Notes under the pieces: generated by a model
Told to the model about the DNA's origin: nothing
Databases searched by the model: none
Seen by the model: only the letters and a program-made list of their open reading frames with translations
NCBI RefSeq assembly: GCF_024611995.1
Contig: NZ_CP102509.1
Span: forward strand, 7,130,001-7,194,000
Direction of reading: 5' to 3'
DNA length: 64,000 nt
From: Streptomyces sp. NBC_00162
GTDB lineage: Bacteria; Actinomycetota; Actinomycetes; Streptomycetales; Streptomycetaceae
Shown: positions 19,955-30,500 of the stretch, in pieces
How positions within the stretch are numbered: the first letter of the stretch is position 1
Layout of the letters: each line of letters starts with the position of its first letter
Made by a program: the position numbers and the translations under genes

Positions 19955-19971
19955 GCGCATTTTACCTGCGC
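19955..19971 (-). promoter_or_regulatory. Candidate XRE operator overlapping the promoter
   Basis: The perfect inverted repeat GCGCA-N7-TGCGC surrounds TAAAAT on the minus strand, a good -10 box about 24 bases before the XRE start. Binding here would block transcription. Confidence 0.45.
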
Positions 19972-19980
19972 ACTGATGTG

Positions 19981-20733
19981 TCAGCCCTCCGTCCGTCCGC
20001 CCGTCACGATCGGCAGCAATCGCGGTACGTGGTCGGCCAGATAGAAGTGGCCTCCCGGGAACACGTGCCGCGCGTACGCGCCGGTGGTGACCGAGGCCCA
20101 TTCGTCGATCCGGGCGAGGTCCACCTGGGGATCACGGTCCCCGGTCAGGGCGATGACCTCGACCCGCAGGGGTGCGGCCTCCGGTTCGCGGCGGTACGTG
20201 TCGATCAGGAGGTAGTCGTTGCGGACGATGCCCAGCACCATGTCCCGCAGGTCGGGATCGTCCAGGACCGCCGAGCGGGTGCCGCCGAGTGCCGTCATGG
20301 AGGCCATGAGCTGCTCGTCGTCGCGGACAACCGGGGCGGCCGGCTCGGGGGAGGCCCGCAGCTCCCGGCCCGACACGCACAAGCGCGTGACGGGCGAAGA
20401 GCCCCAGGATTCCAGCAGCCGCAGTGTCTCGTAGGCGACCGCGGCTCCCATGCTGTGGCCGAAGAACACCGTGTCGCGACCGTCGGCCGGCCCGTCGGCC
20501 AGGGCCTCCGCCACACCCTGTGCCAGCTGCTTCATCGAGGGGACCAGCGGCTCGGCCAGCCGGTTCTCCCGGCCCGGGTACTGGACGGACTGCAACGCGC
20601 AGCCGGGGCCCAGGTGCTCTGCCCAGGTGCGGAAGTAGCTCGCGCTGCCGCCCGCGTGGGGGAAGGTGACCACGCGGGTCTCCGCGTCCGGGTCGGGCCC
20701 GTAGGCCACCAGCCAGGGGGACTTCTTGCTCAT
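19981..20733 (-). CDS. Type II thioesterase (NRPS-associated)
   Basis: The 250-residue alpha/beta hydrolase shows TFPHAGGSASYFRTWAEHL, the nucleophile elbow GHSMG with Ser94, and the late catalytic His in FPGGHFYLADH. This is the usual pattern of editing thioesterases that clear misprimed or stalled carrier proteins in NRPS and PKS lines. The NRPS pair at 24513-47253 lacks any thioesterase domain, so this gene is its likely repair partner. It is unlikely to do chain release, since a PBP-type cyclase candidate exists at 47360. It lies 20 bp behind an ArsR-type regulator gene on the same strand. Confidence 0.88.
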   Translation of the reverse strand: MSKKSPWLVAYGPDPDAETRVVTFPHAGGSASYFRTWAEHLGPGCALQSVQYPGRENRLAEPLVPSMKQLAQGVAEALADGPADGRDTVFFGHSMGAAVAYETLRLLESWGSSPVTRLCVSGRELRASPEPAAPVVRDDEQLMASMTALGGTRSAVLDDPDLRDMVLGIVRNDYLLIDTYRREPEAAPLRVEVIALTGDRDPQVDLARIDEWASVTTGAYARHVFPGGHFYLADHVPRLLPIVTGGRTEG

Positions 20734-20753
20734 GGTGGTTCCGGCCAATCTGG

Positions 20754-21563
20754 CTAGCCGAGAACGGCTTCGCCGAGGTGGGTGAGGCGGTGTACGACGA
20801 GATTGCTCTTGCGCTCCGTCGCTACCAGCCCGGACCGCCGGAGCACGCTCACGTGCTTGCTCGCGGACGGCTTCGAGATGTGCAGGCGGCGGGAGATGTC
20901 GCCGGTGGAGCTGGGTACGCGGACGCTTTCGAGGACGCTCGCCCGGGTGTGCCCGAGCAGCTCGCGCAGGGCGGCGGCGCCGTCCTCCTCGGCCTGCCAC
21001 AGGGAGGAGGCGGACTCGGTGTCGAGCGGCACGTTGTATACGAGGGTGGTCAGCCCCTGCCGTCCGCTCTCCGGGTCCAGGACGAGCGGGCGGCTGGCGA
21101 ACAGCGAGGGGGCGAGGACGATCCCGTCGCCGGTGAGTCGTATCTCCCGTGCGTTCTGTCCGTTGTCCACCCGTAAGTAGGGCGCGTCCCAGTCGATGGT
21201 CGGGTGCAGCCGGTTGAGTGCGCTCTCCACCCCGCCGGAGAGGGCCGTCCGGCCGAACAGCTCCCGCTCCGTCTCCAGATGGCTGCGTATGCGCCCCCAG
21301 AACGGTTCGATGGCCGTGGCGTGGAAGTACCCCCCGACCGGGGAGGGGCCCGTCGCGGCGCGGGGCGCGGGCGGCGGGGCCGAGGCGGCGATCGTGGAGA
21401 TCCGGCGCAGTCTTCGCTTGACCTTCCGACGCCACTCGCTGAACTCGTCCTGCAGCGGCTCCGCGTATCTCAGCTCCGCGAGACGGGATTCGAACTCCGC
21501 CCCCAGAGTGCCGATGAAACGTATTCGCGACAGGTCCTCGACGGTCAGTCGGAGGGTAACCAA
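20754..21563 (-). CDS. ArsR-family regulator with DUF5937-like N-terminus
   Basis: This protein of about 269 residues ends in a winged helix typical of ArsR (SSTGDISRRLHISKPSASKHVSVLRRSGLVATERKSNLVVHRLT). The long N-terminal part (TLRLTVEDLSRIRF...) resembles the DUF5937 region found on Streptomyces ArsR proteins. The TTG at 21563 is chosen because AGGAG lies seven bases before it and the family N-terminus begins there. There are no clear metal-binding Cys pairs. The gene precedes the thioesterase gene and faces the orphan XRE gene across a region holding an 11-bp inverted repeat. Confidence 0.78.
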   Translation of the reverse strand: MVTLRLTVEDLSRIRFIGTLGAEFESRLAELRYAEPLQDEFSEWRRKVKRRLRRISTIAASAPPPAPRAATGPSPVGGYFHATAIEPFWGRIRSHLETERELFGRTALSGGVESALNRLHPTIDWDAPYLRVDNGQNAREIRLTGDGIVLAPSLFASRPLVLDPESGRQGLTTLVYNVPLDTESASSLWQAEEDGAAALRELLGHTRASVLESVRVPSSTGDISRRLHISKPSASKHVSVLRRSGLVATERKSNLVVHRLTHLGEAVLG

Positions 21564-21635
21564 CGCATTTCTCCTGATGTCAAAGCCATGCACGCGGTGT
21601 CCCGCGCGCCCCCATACCTTGCGCATCCACATGAG

Positions 21636-21667
21636 TTGATGACTGTTGACGACACTACAGTGATCAA
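21636..21667. promoter_or_regulatory. 11-bp inverted repeat in the ArsR/XRE divergent region
   Basis: TTGATGACTGT and ACAGTGATCAA pair at 10 of 11 positions around a 10-bp spacer. The size and symmetry suit a dimeric winged-helix repressor. It lies 73 bp before the ArsR start and could also overlap the XRE promoter. Confidence 0.5.
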
Positions 21668-21775
21668 CCGGCCTCGGGGCAGGGCGGTTTCGAGCCATCG
21701 GGTACTGACAGCCCGGCTTCGTGATCAGTAGAGTTGGCGACTCCTGAGGGGCCATGAGTGCAGAGGACGTGACCG

Positions 21776-22267
21776 ATGGCTGGCGGCGCTGACAGCAGAG
21801 ATACGGGGGCGGACGCCGACCGGACCCTCGCGGAGAAGCTGGATCGGCTCCTCACCGAGGAGCCCGGGGGCCGGCGTCCGCCGTCGTACGAGGAGGTCGC
21901 CACCGCGATCAACATCGCCGCCGGTGAGAGGACCATCAGCGCGACCTACATCTGGCAGCTGCGCACGGGCAAGAAGACCAACCCGACCAAGCGGCATCTC
22001 GAGTCGCTGGCCAGGTACTTCGGCGTCAAACCCGCCTACTTCCTCGACGACGAGGAGGCGGAGCGGACCGATGAGCAGCTGTCCCTCCTCAAAGCGCTCC
22101 GGGAAGCGGACGTACGCGCGCTCGCGCTGCGCGCCAACGGCCTCTCGCCTTCCAGCCGCCGCACCATCGCGAGCCTGATCGGCCAGCTGCGGGAACTGGA
22201 AGGCGTGGACGACCCGGACACCGCGCCGCAGGCGGACGCGTCGCAGACCGGTGACGCAGACTCCTGA
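21776..22267 (+). CDS. Orphan XRE-family regulator, paralogue of the one at 19479
   Basis: The 163-residue protein has the same design as the regulator at 19479-19931. The HTH reads SYEEVATAINIAAGERTISATYIWQLRTGKK, followed by PTKRHLESLARYFGVKPAYFLDD. The shared HTH and YF-GV-PAYF block suggest duplication. No ImmA/IrrE, membrane or P450 gene accompanies this copy. It sits at the edge of the NRPS cluster, 9 bp from the convergent MFS gene, and could be a cluster regulator. The ATG is preceded by GAGG at a normal distance. Confidence 0.83.
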   Translation: MAGGADSRDTGADADRTLAEKLDRLLTEEPGGRRPPSYEEVATAINIAAGERTISATYIWQLRTGKKTNPTKRHLESLARYFGVKPAYFLDDEEAERTDEQLSLLKALREADVRALALRANGLSPSSRRTIASLIGQLRELEGVDDPDTAPQADASQTGDADS

Positions 22268-22276
22268 GGCGAGCGC

Positions 22277-23518
22277 TCACCGCGCCGACCGCGACACCGT
22301 GCCCGTCCCCTCGCCCACCTCCTCCACGGCCGGAGCCTCCGGAGGGCGGCGCATGACCGGGCTCAGCACGGCAGACAGGGCGATGACGCCCAGCAGCGCC
22401 GAGCAGGCCAGCAGTGTGACGGGCCGTCCACACAAGTCGAAGGCGGCGCCCCCGGCGAGCGGCGCGATCGCGGCGCCGCCCGAACTGCAGATGTTCGCCA
22501 CGCTCATCACCCGGCCGCGATGGGTGTCCGGAGTGAGCAGCAGCTGGTAGGTCGTGAAGTAGGCGCTGGCGGTCGGCGCGGTGAAGGCGGTGACCCCCAG
22601 CAGGATCCCCGGCGTGTAACTGCCCGGCAGCAGCGCGATCCCCGCGGTCAGCACGGCGAAGAGCCACAGCACGAGGAAGATGGGACGGGAACCGGTCAGC
22701 ACCCGCTGGAGCCTGGGTGCGGCCAGTGCGCCCAGCAGCCCGCCGACCCCCAGGAGCGCGGCCATCACGCCGACCAGGCCCGAGCTCATCCCGCTCGTCT
22801 TCGCCGAGGCGATCACCACGAAGTAGACCGCTCCGTAGAAGAAGTTCGTGACCGTCGCGTAGAGCAGGCCCAGCCGGAGGAAAGGACGCCCGGATATCCA
22901 GCGGATGCCGTCCACCAGGTCCCGGGAGGACCACTTCCGGGACCCTTTCCGTCCGGCGGGCGGCTGCGGCCGGATGAAGAGCAGCAGGACGAAGCTGATC
23001 GCGTGGGCGACGCCGCCGAAGGCGAACGGCAGCGCGTTCCGCATCGCCTGCAGGAAGCCGCCCGCCGAGGTGCCGACGAGCTGGCCGGCGTACGTGCGCG
23101 CCGAGTTCATCGCGACGGCGCCGGACAGTTCCTCCCTGGGGACCAGGGCCGGCACCATCGCCGCGCCAGTGGCGAGCAGCACCGCGGTGGCGGCGCCGCT
23201 CACCAGGGCCAGCAGCACCAGGACCGGCAGCGACGCCACCTCCACCCACAAGGACAGCGCCGCGACGCCGAACACCGCGACCAGCACCCCCTCGCACCAG
23301 AGCATCACCGACCGCCGGTCGTAGCGGTCGGCCACGGCGCCCGCCGGCAGGCCGGCGAGCAGCATCGCGACGGCGTCCACGAAGGCGATGACGCCCGCCT
23401 GCGAGGGGGACCCGGTGATCGTCAGCACCAGCAGGGGCAGCGCGATCAGGGAGGTGCTGTAGGCGAACTCGCTGACCGCCTGGCTCGCCCACAGCAGAGT
23501 GAAGTCCTTCCTGGCCAT
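22277..23518 (-). CDS. MFS exporter (EntS-like, MFS_3 type)
   Basis: The 413-residue integral membrane protein has about twelve helices. The conserved loop 2-3 motif is GLPAGAVADRYDRRSVM. It begins MARKDFTLLWASQAVSEFAYS, typical of the enterobactin-exporter-like MFS_3 family. The ATG at 23518 lies one base past the oxygenase stop, so it is the last gene of the operon running from the PBP-type cyclase at 48706 down to 22277. Probable role: export of the finished peptide or self-protection. Confidence 0.85.
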   Translation of the reverse strand: MARKDFTLLWASQAVSEFAYSTSLIALPLLVLTITGSPSQAGVIAFVDAVAMLLAGLPAGAVADRYDRRSVMLWCEGVLVAVFGVAALSLWVEVASLPVLVLLALVSGAATAVLLATGAAMVPALVPREELSGAVAMNSARTYAGQLVGTSAGGFLQAMRNALPFAFGGVAHAISFVLLLFIRPQPPAGRKGSRKWSSRDLVDGIRWISGRPFLRLGLLYATVTNFFYGAVYFVVIASAKTSGMSSGLVGVMAALLGVGGLLGALAAPRLQRVLTGSRPIFLVLWLFAVLTAGIALLPGSYTPGILLGVTAFTAPTASAYFTTYQLLLTPDTHRGRVMSVANICSSGGAAIAPLAGGAAFDLCGRPVTLLACSALLGVIALSAVLSPVMRRPPEAPAVEEVGEGTGTVSRSAR

Positions 23519-23519
23519 G

Positions 23520-24500
23520 TCAGCCCAGCACGCGGGAGCGGGACCGCGTGTGCACGAACGTGCGCCGCAGGTCGCGGACCACGCTGGTGCGCTTGAGCCA
23601 CCGGTCCGCGCCGTCATACCGCGGCACGAACACGTCCCGGCCGTGCACCACCCGGTAGTTGTCCAGGAAGACGGCCTCGCCCGGGCTCAGCACGACCCGC
23701 TCGGCGGACGCGTTCAGCAGCTCGGCGCACTCCTCCATGGCCTTCCCGGCCTCCGCGTCACCGGGCAGCGCACTGGTGAAGTCCGCGTCGATCCGCAGGT
23801 ACGGGGCATCGGCGGGGCCGAACAGTACGGAGGCCACCTCGTGCTCGCGCTCCTCCCGGGCGACGGGCCGCCCGCCGGAGTACCGGGGTGGGACCGCATG
23901 CGAGTCGTCCGGGTAGAAACGGAAGCGCTCCTGCTGCAGCACCTCCCGCAGCGGCTCCGGCAGGGAGCGGGAGTCGAGCCCCGCGACGGTCGTGCCCACC
24001 CGGTCGGGGTTGCGCAGGCACATCAGGGCCACGTAGTCCCCCCGGCAGGCGTGGAACACGTCCTCGGTGTGCAGGGTGAGCTGGGTTTCGCTGCTCGCGC
24101 TGGTCAGCGAGGACTCCTGGCCCCTGGCCGGGCAGACGTCGTGCACCAGCCGGCCGTTCTGCTGGTTCGCCCAGGCGAAGGGATCCCCGAGCACGGAGGC
24201 GATCAGCAGCAGCACCAGCTCCTCCCGGACCGCCGCCCCCTCCTTCTCGGCGACCTGCCAGCTCGCCGGGGTCGGCACGAGGCCCTCGTCGACGGGAAGG
24301 TTCGCCACCGTGATGACGGGCTCCTCGGCGGTCCGGCAGGCCACGAGGAACTGCCGTATCCCGAGCGGCAGCCGCTCGGACTCCGCCCTGATCTCGTCCG
24401 CGAGGATGAGCGGCTCCCAGCCCCGGCGGCCGGCGAGGAAGCGGTCCGCCAGATCGGCCACCGCGTCCGTTTCGTTCTGGTCCAAGACATAGCGATTCAC
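23520..24500 (-). CDS. VioC/AsnO-type 2-oxoglutarate Fe(II) oxygenase
   Basis: This 326-residue enzyme belongs to the clavaminate synthase-like group. The iron ligands are visible as His144 and Glu146 in LHTEDVFH and the distal His286 in VVHGRDVF. The 2-oxoglutarate anchor is probably in RYDGADRWLKR. The HTEDxFH form is that of arginine or asparagine beta-hydroxylases (VioC, OrfP, AsnO), which act on free amino acids. One NRPS adenylation domain (module 4) has acidic pocket residues suited to a basic amino acid, so Arg or a relative is a plausible substrate. It starts with GTG 12 bases after the NRPS stop. Confidence 0.85.
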   Translation of the reverse strand: MNRYVLDQNETDAVADLADRFLAGRRGWEPLILADEIRAESERLPLGIRQFLVACRTAEEPVITVANLPVDEGLVPTPASWQVAEKEGAAVREELVLLLIASVLGDPFAWANQQNGRLVHDVCPARGQESSLTSASSETQLTLHTEDVFHACRGDYVALMCLRNPDRVGTTVAGLDSRSLPEPLREVLQQERFRFYPDDSHAVPPRYSGGRPVAREEREHEVASVLFGPADAPYLRIDADFTSALPGDAEAGKAMEECAELLNASAERVVLSPGEAVFLDNYRVVHGRDVFVPRYDGADRWLKRTSVVRDLRRTFVHTRSRSRVLG

Positions 24501-24512
24501 AGGAAGAACCCT

Positions 24513-27500
24513 TCAGTTGGCGCGTGCCTGCCCGGCGATCTGCTCCAGTCCCAGCAGGAACCGGTCGGCGAGACGCTCGACGGTGGCGGTGTGGTGGTGT
24601 CCGGGGGAGTGGATCCAGTCGATCCGCAGCTCGCCGTCGACGACGGCCGCCACGATGTCGATCAGGTGCGGGCGCGGGAGTCCGGGCGCCCGGTCACGGC
24701 CCAGGGCCTCCAGGTGTCCGCGGACCAGGCCCTCCGGGTCGGCGGACTGGTCCCACTGGCCCATGTAGTTGAAGCTCACGCGCGGCTGCTCCTGGGCCGC
24801 CAGCACCCGGCCGGGGCCGTCGGCGGCGGACAGGTGGCGCAGCGCCCCGTAGCCCAGTCCCCTTCCGGGGACGGCGCGCAGCAGGCGCCGTACGGCCTTG
24901 AGCGCGGGCGGCCAGTCGCCGGCCGGAACGTCGAGGGTCACGGGGTGGATCGTGGTGAACCAGCCCACGGTGCGGGACAGGTCCACGTCCTCGAACAGTT
25001 CCTCGCGGCCGTGGCCCTCCAGCGCGACGGTGACCGGAGCCCCGGCCCAGTCGCCCAGCACCCGCCCGAGCACCGTCAGCAGCACGTCGTTGATCTGGGT
25101 ACGGAAGGCCCCGGGCACCCGCTTGAGCAGATCGTCGGTCGCCTCCCGGCCCAGCCGGACGGACGCCACGGCGCTGCCGCCGTAGGTGTTGGCGCCCTCG
25201 CCGTCCTGCGGGACGGCCCGCGAGCCTGGGACCTGCGTCCAGTACTCCACCTCGTGGTCGAGGCCGCCGGAGCGGACGTGGTCGGCCAGGCGCCGGGCCC
25301 ACTGCCGGTAGCTGCTGGTCCGTGCACCGAGGCCGGCCGCGGCGCCGGCCGCGAGCTGTCCGTACGCGGTGGCCAGGTCCTCCAGGACCACCCGCCAGGA
25401 GACGCCGTCCATGACCAGGTGGTGCACGGCCAGGAACAGCTGGGGCAGTTCGTTCCCGCCCGGGCGGAAGAAGACTCCCCTGACCAGGTTCCCCGAGGCG
25501 AGCTCGAGGTCCTGCTGGGCAATCAGCGCCGCCTCGTCGGCAGCCCGTTCCCGGGCGGCCGCGTCCGGCTCGGACGACAGGTCGCACACGGAGAGCACAC
25601 CGCGGGGTGCGTCGCCGTACTCCTGCACCCACCCCTCGGGGCCGCGGTTGAACCGCAGACGCAGGGCGTCGTGTTGCGCGATCACGGCGTCCAGGGCCCG
25701 GCCGAGCAGTACGGGGTCGGTGCCGGGGGCCAGTTCGACCTGTACCGACATGGCGTACTGGTCCGGGGTGACGGCCTCGTGCTGGTCGAAGAACCACCGC
25801 TGGACGGGGGTGAGTTCGACGGTGCCGCGCGCCGGTTCGAGGGCCGTGGCAGAGCCGGAGCCCGGTGCGGCCACCGCGGCCTGCGCGGCCAGGGAGGCGA
25901 TGGTCTGGTGCAGGAAGAGCAGCCGGGAGGTCAGCTGCAGACCCTCCTGCCGGGCCCGGGAGACGACCTGTATCGAGAGGATCGAGTCCCCGCCGAGGTG
26001 GAAGAAGTTGTCGTGGACGCCGACGCGTTCGACCCCCAGCACCTCCGCCCAGATCCGGGCCAGCGCCTCCTCGGCAGCGTCGCGCGGAGCGACGAACTCG
26101 GCGCCGGACGGTCCCGCCTGCGCCTCCGGGGCGGGCAGGGCACGCCGGTCCACCTTCCCCGACGGCGACAGCGGCAGCGCGTCCAGGACCACGAACAGGG
26201 CCGGGATCATGTAGTCCGGCAGCGAGGCGGCCAGGTGCTCGCGCAGCTCCGCCGTGGACAGTTCGCCGCCGCCCACCAGATAGGCGACGAGCCTGCGGTG
26301 TCCGCCCTCGTCCTGGTGGGCGATCACCACGGCCTCGCGGATGCCCGCGTGGCCCACCAGCGCCGTCTCGATCTCCCCGGGCTCGATCCGGAAGCCGCGC
26401 ACCTTGACCTGGTCGTCGCTGCGGCCGAGGTGTTCCAGGGTGCCGTCCGACCGCCAGCGCGCCAGGTCGCCGGAGCGGTACATCCGCTCACCGGGAGCGC
26501 CGTACGGGTTGACCGGGAAACGCTCGGCCGTCAGCTCGGGCCGGTTCAGGTAGCCGCGGGCCAGACCGCCCCCGGCCACGTGGATCTCACCGGGCACCCC
26601 CACGGGTACGGGCCCGCCCGAGGCGTCCAGCAGCAGCACCCGGTAGCCGGGCAGCGGCCGGCCGACCGGGATCCGGCCTCCGCCCGCCAGGTGGCCGGCC
26701 AGTACTTCCTGGAACGTCACGTGCACGGTGGTCTCGGTGATGCCGTACATGTTCACCAGCCGGGCCCGGCCCGATCCGTAGCGGTCGAACCAGGTCGTCA
26801 GGTGCTTGGACTCCAGCGGCTCACCGCCGAACACCACCCAGCGCAGCGCCGGCAGCGGCGCCGAGCCGCGCTCCGCCGCGGTGGCCACCAGTTCGCGGAA
26901 CATCGACGGCGTCTGGCTGAACACCGTCACGCCCTCCTCGCCGAGCAGGGACCACATCGCCTCCGGGCTGCGCGCCGCGTCCCGCGGGACGATCACCGCG
27001 CGGCCGCCCGTGACCAGGCATCCCCACAGCTCCCACACCGAGAAGTCGAAGGCGTAGCTGTGGAAGACCGTCCACACGTCCCGCTCGTCGAACCCGTAGG
27101 CCGGGCGGCAGTTCTCCAGCAGATGGAGCACCGACCGGTGCTCGACGGCCACGCCCTTGGGGCGGCCGGTGGAACCGGAGGTGTAGATCACGTACGCGAG
27201 GTCCGTGCCGGACACCGCGCTCCGCGGCGCGGTCTCCGGGCGCCGGCCGATCGCCGCCCCGTCGCCGTCCAGATCGACCACCACGGCCCGGGTCACCGGC
27301 AGCCGCCGTTCCAGGCCGCGGTGGGTGACCAGGATCTTCGCCCCGGAGTCCTGGACCATGTGCGCCAGCCGGTCCGCCGGGTAGGCGGGGTCCAGCGGCA
27401 CGTAGGCCGCTCCGGACTTGAGGATGCCGAGCATGGCGACGGCCATCTCCACCCCGCGCTCGACGGACAGGCCCACCAGCACGCCCGGTCCCGCACCGAG

Positions 27501-30500
27501 GGACACCAGATGGTGCGCGAGCCGGTTCGCCCGTTCGTCCAGTTCCCGGTACGACAGGGCCTCCGGTCCGCACGAGACCGCCGTGGCCGCCGGGGTGGCG
27601 GCGGCCCGGGCGGCGACCGTCCCGTGCAGCGAACCGTGCGGAGCGGGCACACCGCCCGTCCGGTTCCACTCCTCCACCACCCGCTCGAACTCGCCCGGCG
27701 CGAGCAGCGGAAGCCCGGCCACGGTCTGCTCCGGGGCGGCGGCGACGCCCGCCAGGACGACCCGGACGTGCTCGGCGAACCGGGCGACCGTCTCCTCGTC
27801 GAACAGCTCGCTGCTGTACTCGACCAGGCCGCGCACCCCGTCCGGGTGCTCCTCGAACTCGATGGTGAGGTCGTACAGCGCGGAGTCGCGCTCCATCTCG
27901 AAGCCCGACGTGCGCAGCCCGGCCAGCTCCAGGTGGCTCCCCGGGGTGTTCTGCAGTACGACCATGACCTGGAACAGCGGGGTGCGGCTGGTGTCCCGCT
28001 CCTGCCGCACCGCCTCCACCACGCGTTCGAACGGCACCTCCTCGTGGGCGAAGGCCTCCAGCGCCGTCTCCCTGACCTGCCCGAGCAGCTCGCGGAACGG
28101 CATCCCGGGGTCGACCCGCGAGCGCAGCACGACGGTGTTCACCAGGAACCCGACGAGGTGCTCCAGCCCTGCGTGGCCACGGCCCGCCGAGGCCGTGCCG
28201 ACCGCGATGTCCTGCTGCCCGGAGTACCGGGCGAACACCACCTTCAGCGCGGCGGTCAGGGCCATGAACAGGGTCGCCTCCTGTTCCCGGGCCACCTCCC
28301 TGACGCCCGCCACTACGTCGGCGGGGATCTCGAAGGTGTGGGAGCGGCCCCGCGCCGAGCGGACGGCCGCCCGCGGCCGGTCCGTGGGCAGCTCCAGCGG
28401 CGCGACCCCGTCCAGGCGGCCGCGCCACCACTCCAGCTGCTCCTCCAGCAGGCCGCCGTCCTCCAGCCTGCCGCGCTGCCACGCGGCGAAGTCCGGGTAC
28501 TGGACCGGGACGTCCGGCAGCTCCGCCGGTTCCCCGCGCACCTGCGCCGCGTACAGCTCGCCCAGCTCCCGCGCGACGATCCCCATCGACCAGCCGTCGG
28601 TCACGATGTGGTGCATCCCGAGCACGAGCAGGTGCCGATCGGCGGCCAGCCGCACCAGCAGCAGGCGCAACAGCGGGCCGCCCTTCAGGTCGAACGGCCG
28701 GTCCACCTCGGCGCGCACCAGGGCGCGCAGCCGCTCCTCGCGCTCCTCCTCGGGGACGTCCGACAGGTCGGCCGTTTCCCAGCCGGGTTCCAGGACCTCG
28801 TGGACCAGCTGCACCCCGCGTCCGTCGGCCACGTCGAAGGTGGTGCGCAGCGCCTCGTGCCGGGCGACGAGCAGGCCGGCCGCGGTGCGCAGCGCCTCCG
28901 CGTGCAGCTCGCCCGTCAGCCGCACGGCCGCCGTCGAGTGGTACTCCGTGCTGTCCTCGTTGAAGTCCTGGAGGAACCACAGGCGTTGCTGCCCGAACGA
29001 CATGGGCAGGTCGGCCGTACGGGACACCACCGGGATCGCCGTCCCGTCGGTGCCGTCCGCGCCGCCGGCTCCGTCCGCTCCGTCCGCCGGGACCAGCGCG
29101 GCGGCGAGTTCGGCGACCGTCGGGGCGTCGAACAGCAGCCGCGGCGAGACCTGGATGCCCAGCGCCTTGTGCGTACGGGAGACCACCAGGATCGCGAGGA
29201 TGGAATTGCCGCCCAGATCGAAGAAGTTGTCGTGGACGCCGACGCGGGGCACGCCGAGGGCCTCGGCCCACAGCGCGGCCAGGGTCTCCTCGGTCCCGGT
29301 CCGCGGGCCGACGTACTGCGACTCCTGCTGCTCGCCCTCGGCGCTGGGGGCGGGCAGCGCCTTGCGGTCCACCTTGCCGTTCGGCGACAGGGGCAGCCGC
29401 TCCAGGCGGACGAAGGCGTCGGGCAGCATGTACTCGGGCAGCGAGGCCGACAGGGCGGTGCGCAGCTCGTTCGCGGTCAGCGCGCGGTCGGCGGTGTAGT
29501 GGGCGACGAGCCGCCGCACACCGGGGCTGTCCTCCCGTACCGACACCACGACCTGGCCCACGCCCGCCAGCCGGTCCAGCGCGGCCTCGATCTCGCCCAG
29601 CTCGATGCGGAATCCGCGGATCTTGACCTGGTTGTCGGCCCGGCCGATGAACTGGAGCCGGCCGTCCGCCGTGCGGCGGACGATGTCCCCGGTCCGGTAC
29701 ATGCGCGCGCCGGCCTCCCCGAACGGGCAGGCGACGAACCGCTCGGCGGTCAGCCCCGGCCGGTTCAGGTAGCCCCGGGACAGGACCGGCCCGGCCGCGT
29801 ACAGCTCGCCCGCGACGCCCACCGGCACCGGACGCAGCTGCGGATCCAGCACGAACAGCGAGGCGCCCGCGATCGGGCCGCCGATCGAGACGGTCTCGCC
29901 GTCGTCGGCGCCGAGGTGGTCGGCCACGGTGATCTGGATGGTCGCCTCGGTGGGCCCGTACTTGTTGATCAGCGGCACGTCCCAGGCGGAACGGACGGCG
30001 TCGGCGACCGACTTGGGCAGCGGCTCGCCGCCCACGAAGAGCCGGCGCAGCGCGCGCGGCCTGCGGTCCAGCGGGAGGGCGCCCAGCAGGGACGGGACGA
30101 ACTGCGCGATGGTGATCCCGTACCGGTCCATGACGTCGGCGAGTTCGAACGGGTCCTTGGACACGTCGGTGGAGACCACGTGGGCGGTGGCTCCCGAGAG
30201 CACCGACAGCATCAGCTCCCAGACCGACACGTCGAAGCTCATCGAGGTCCGCAGCAGCACCTTGTCGCTGGGGTCGACCGGATAGGCCTGCTCCAGCCAG
30301 GGCAGCAGGTTCGCGGCGTTCGCGTGCGTCACCATGACGCCCTTGGGCCGGCCGGTCGACCCCGAGGTGTAGATGACATAGGCGAGGTTTCCGCCCGTGA
30401 GCGCCACCTCGGGCGCCGACACCGGGAGCGCGCCGATGGCGGGCCAGTCGCCGTCCAGTTCCACCTCGACGGCCCCCGACACCGGCAGCCGGTCCCGCAG

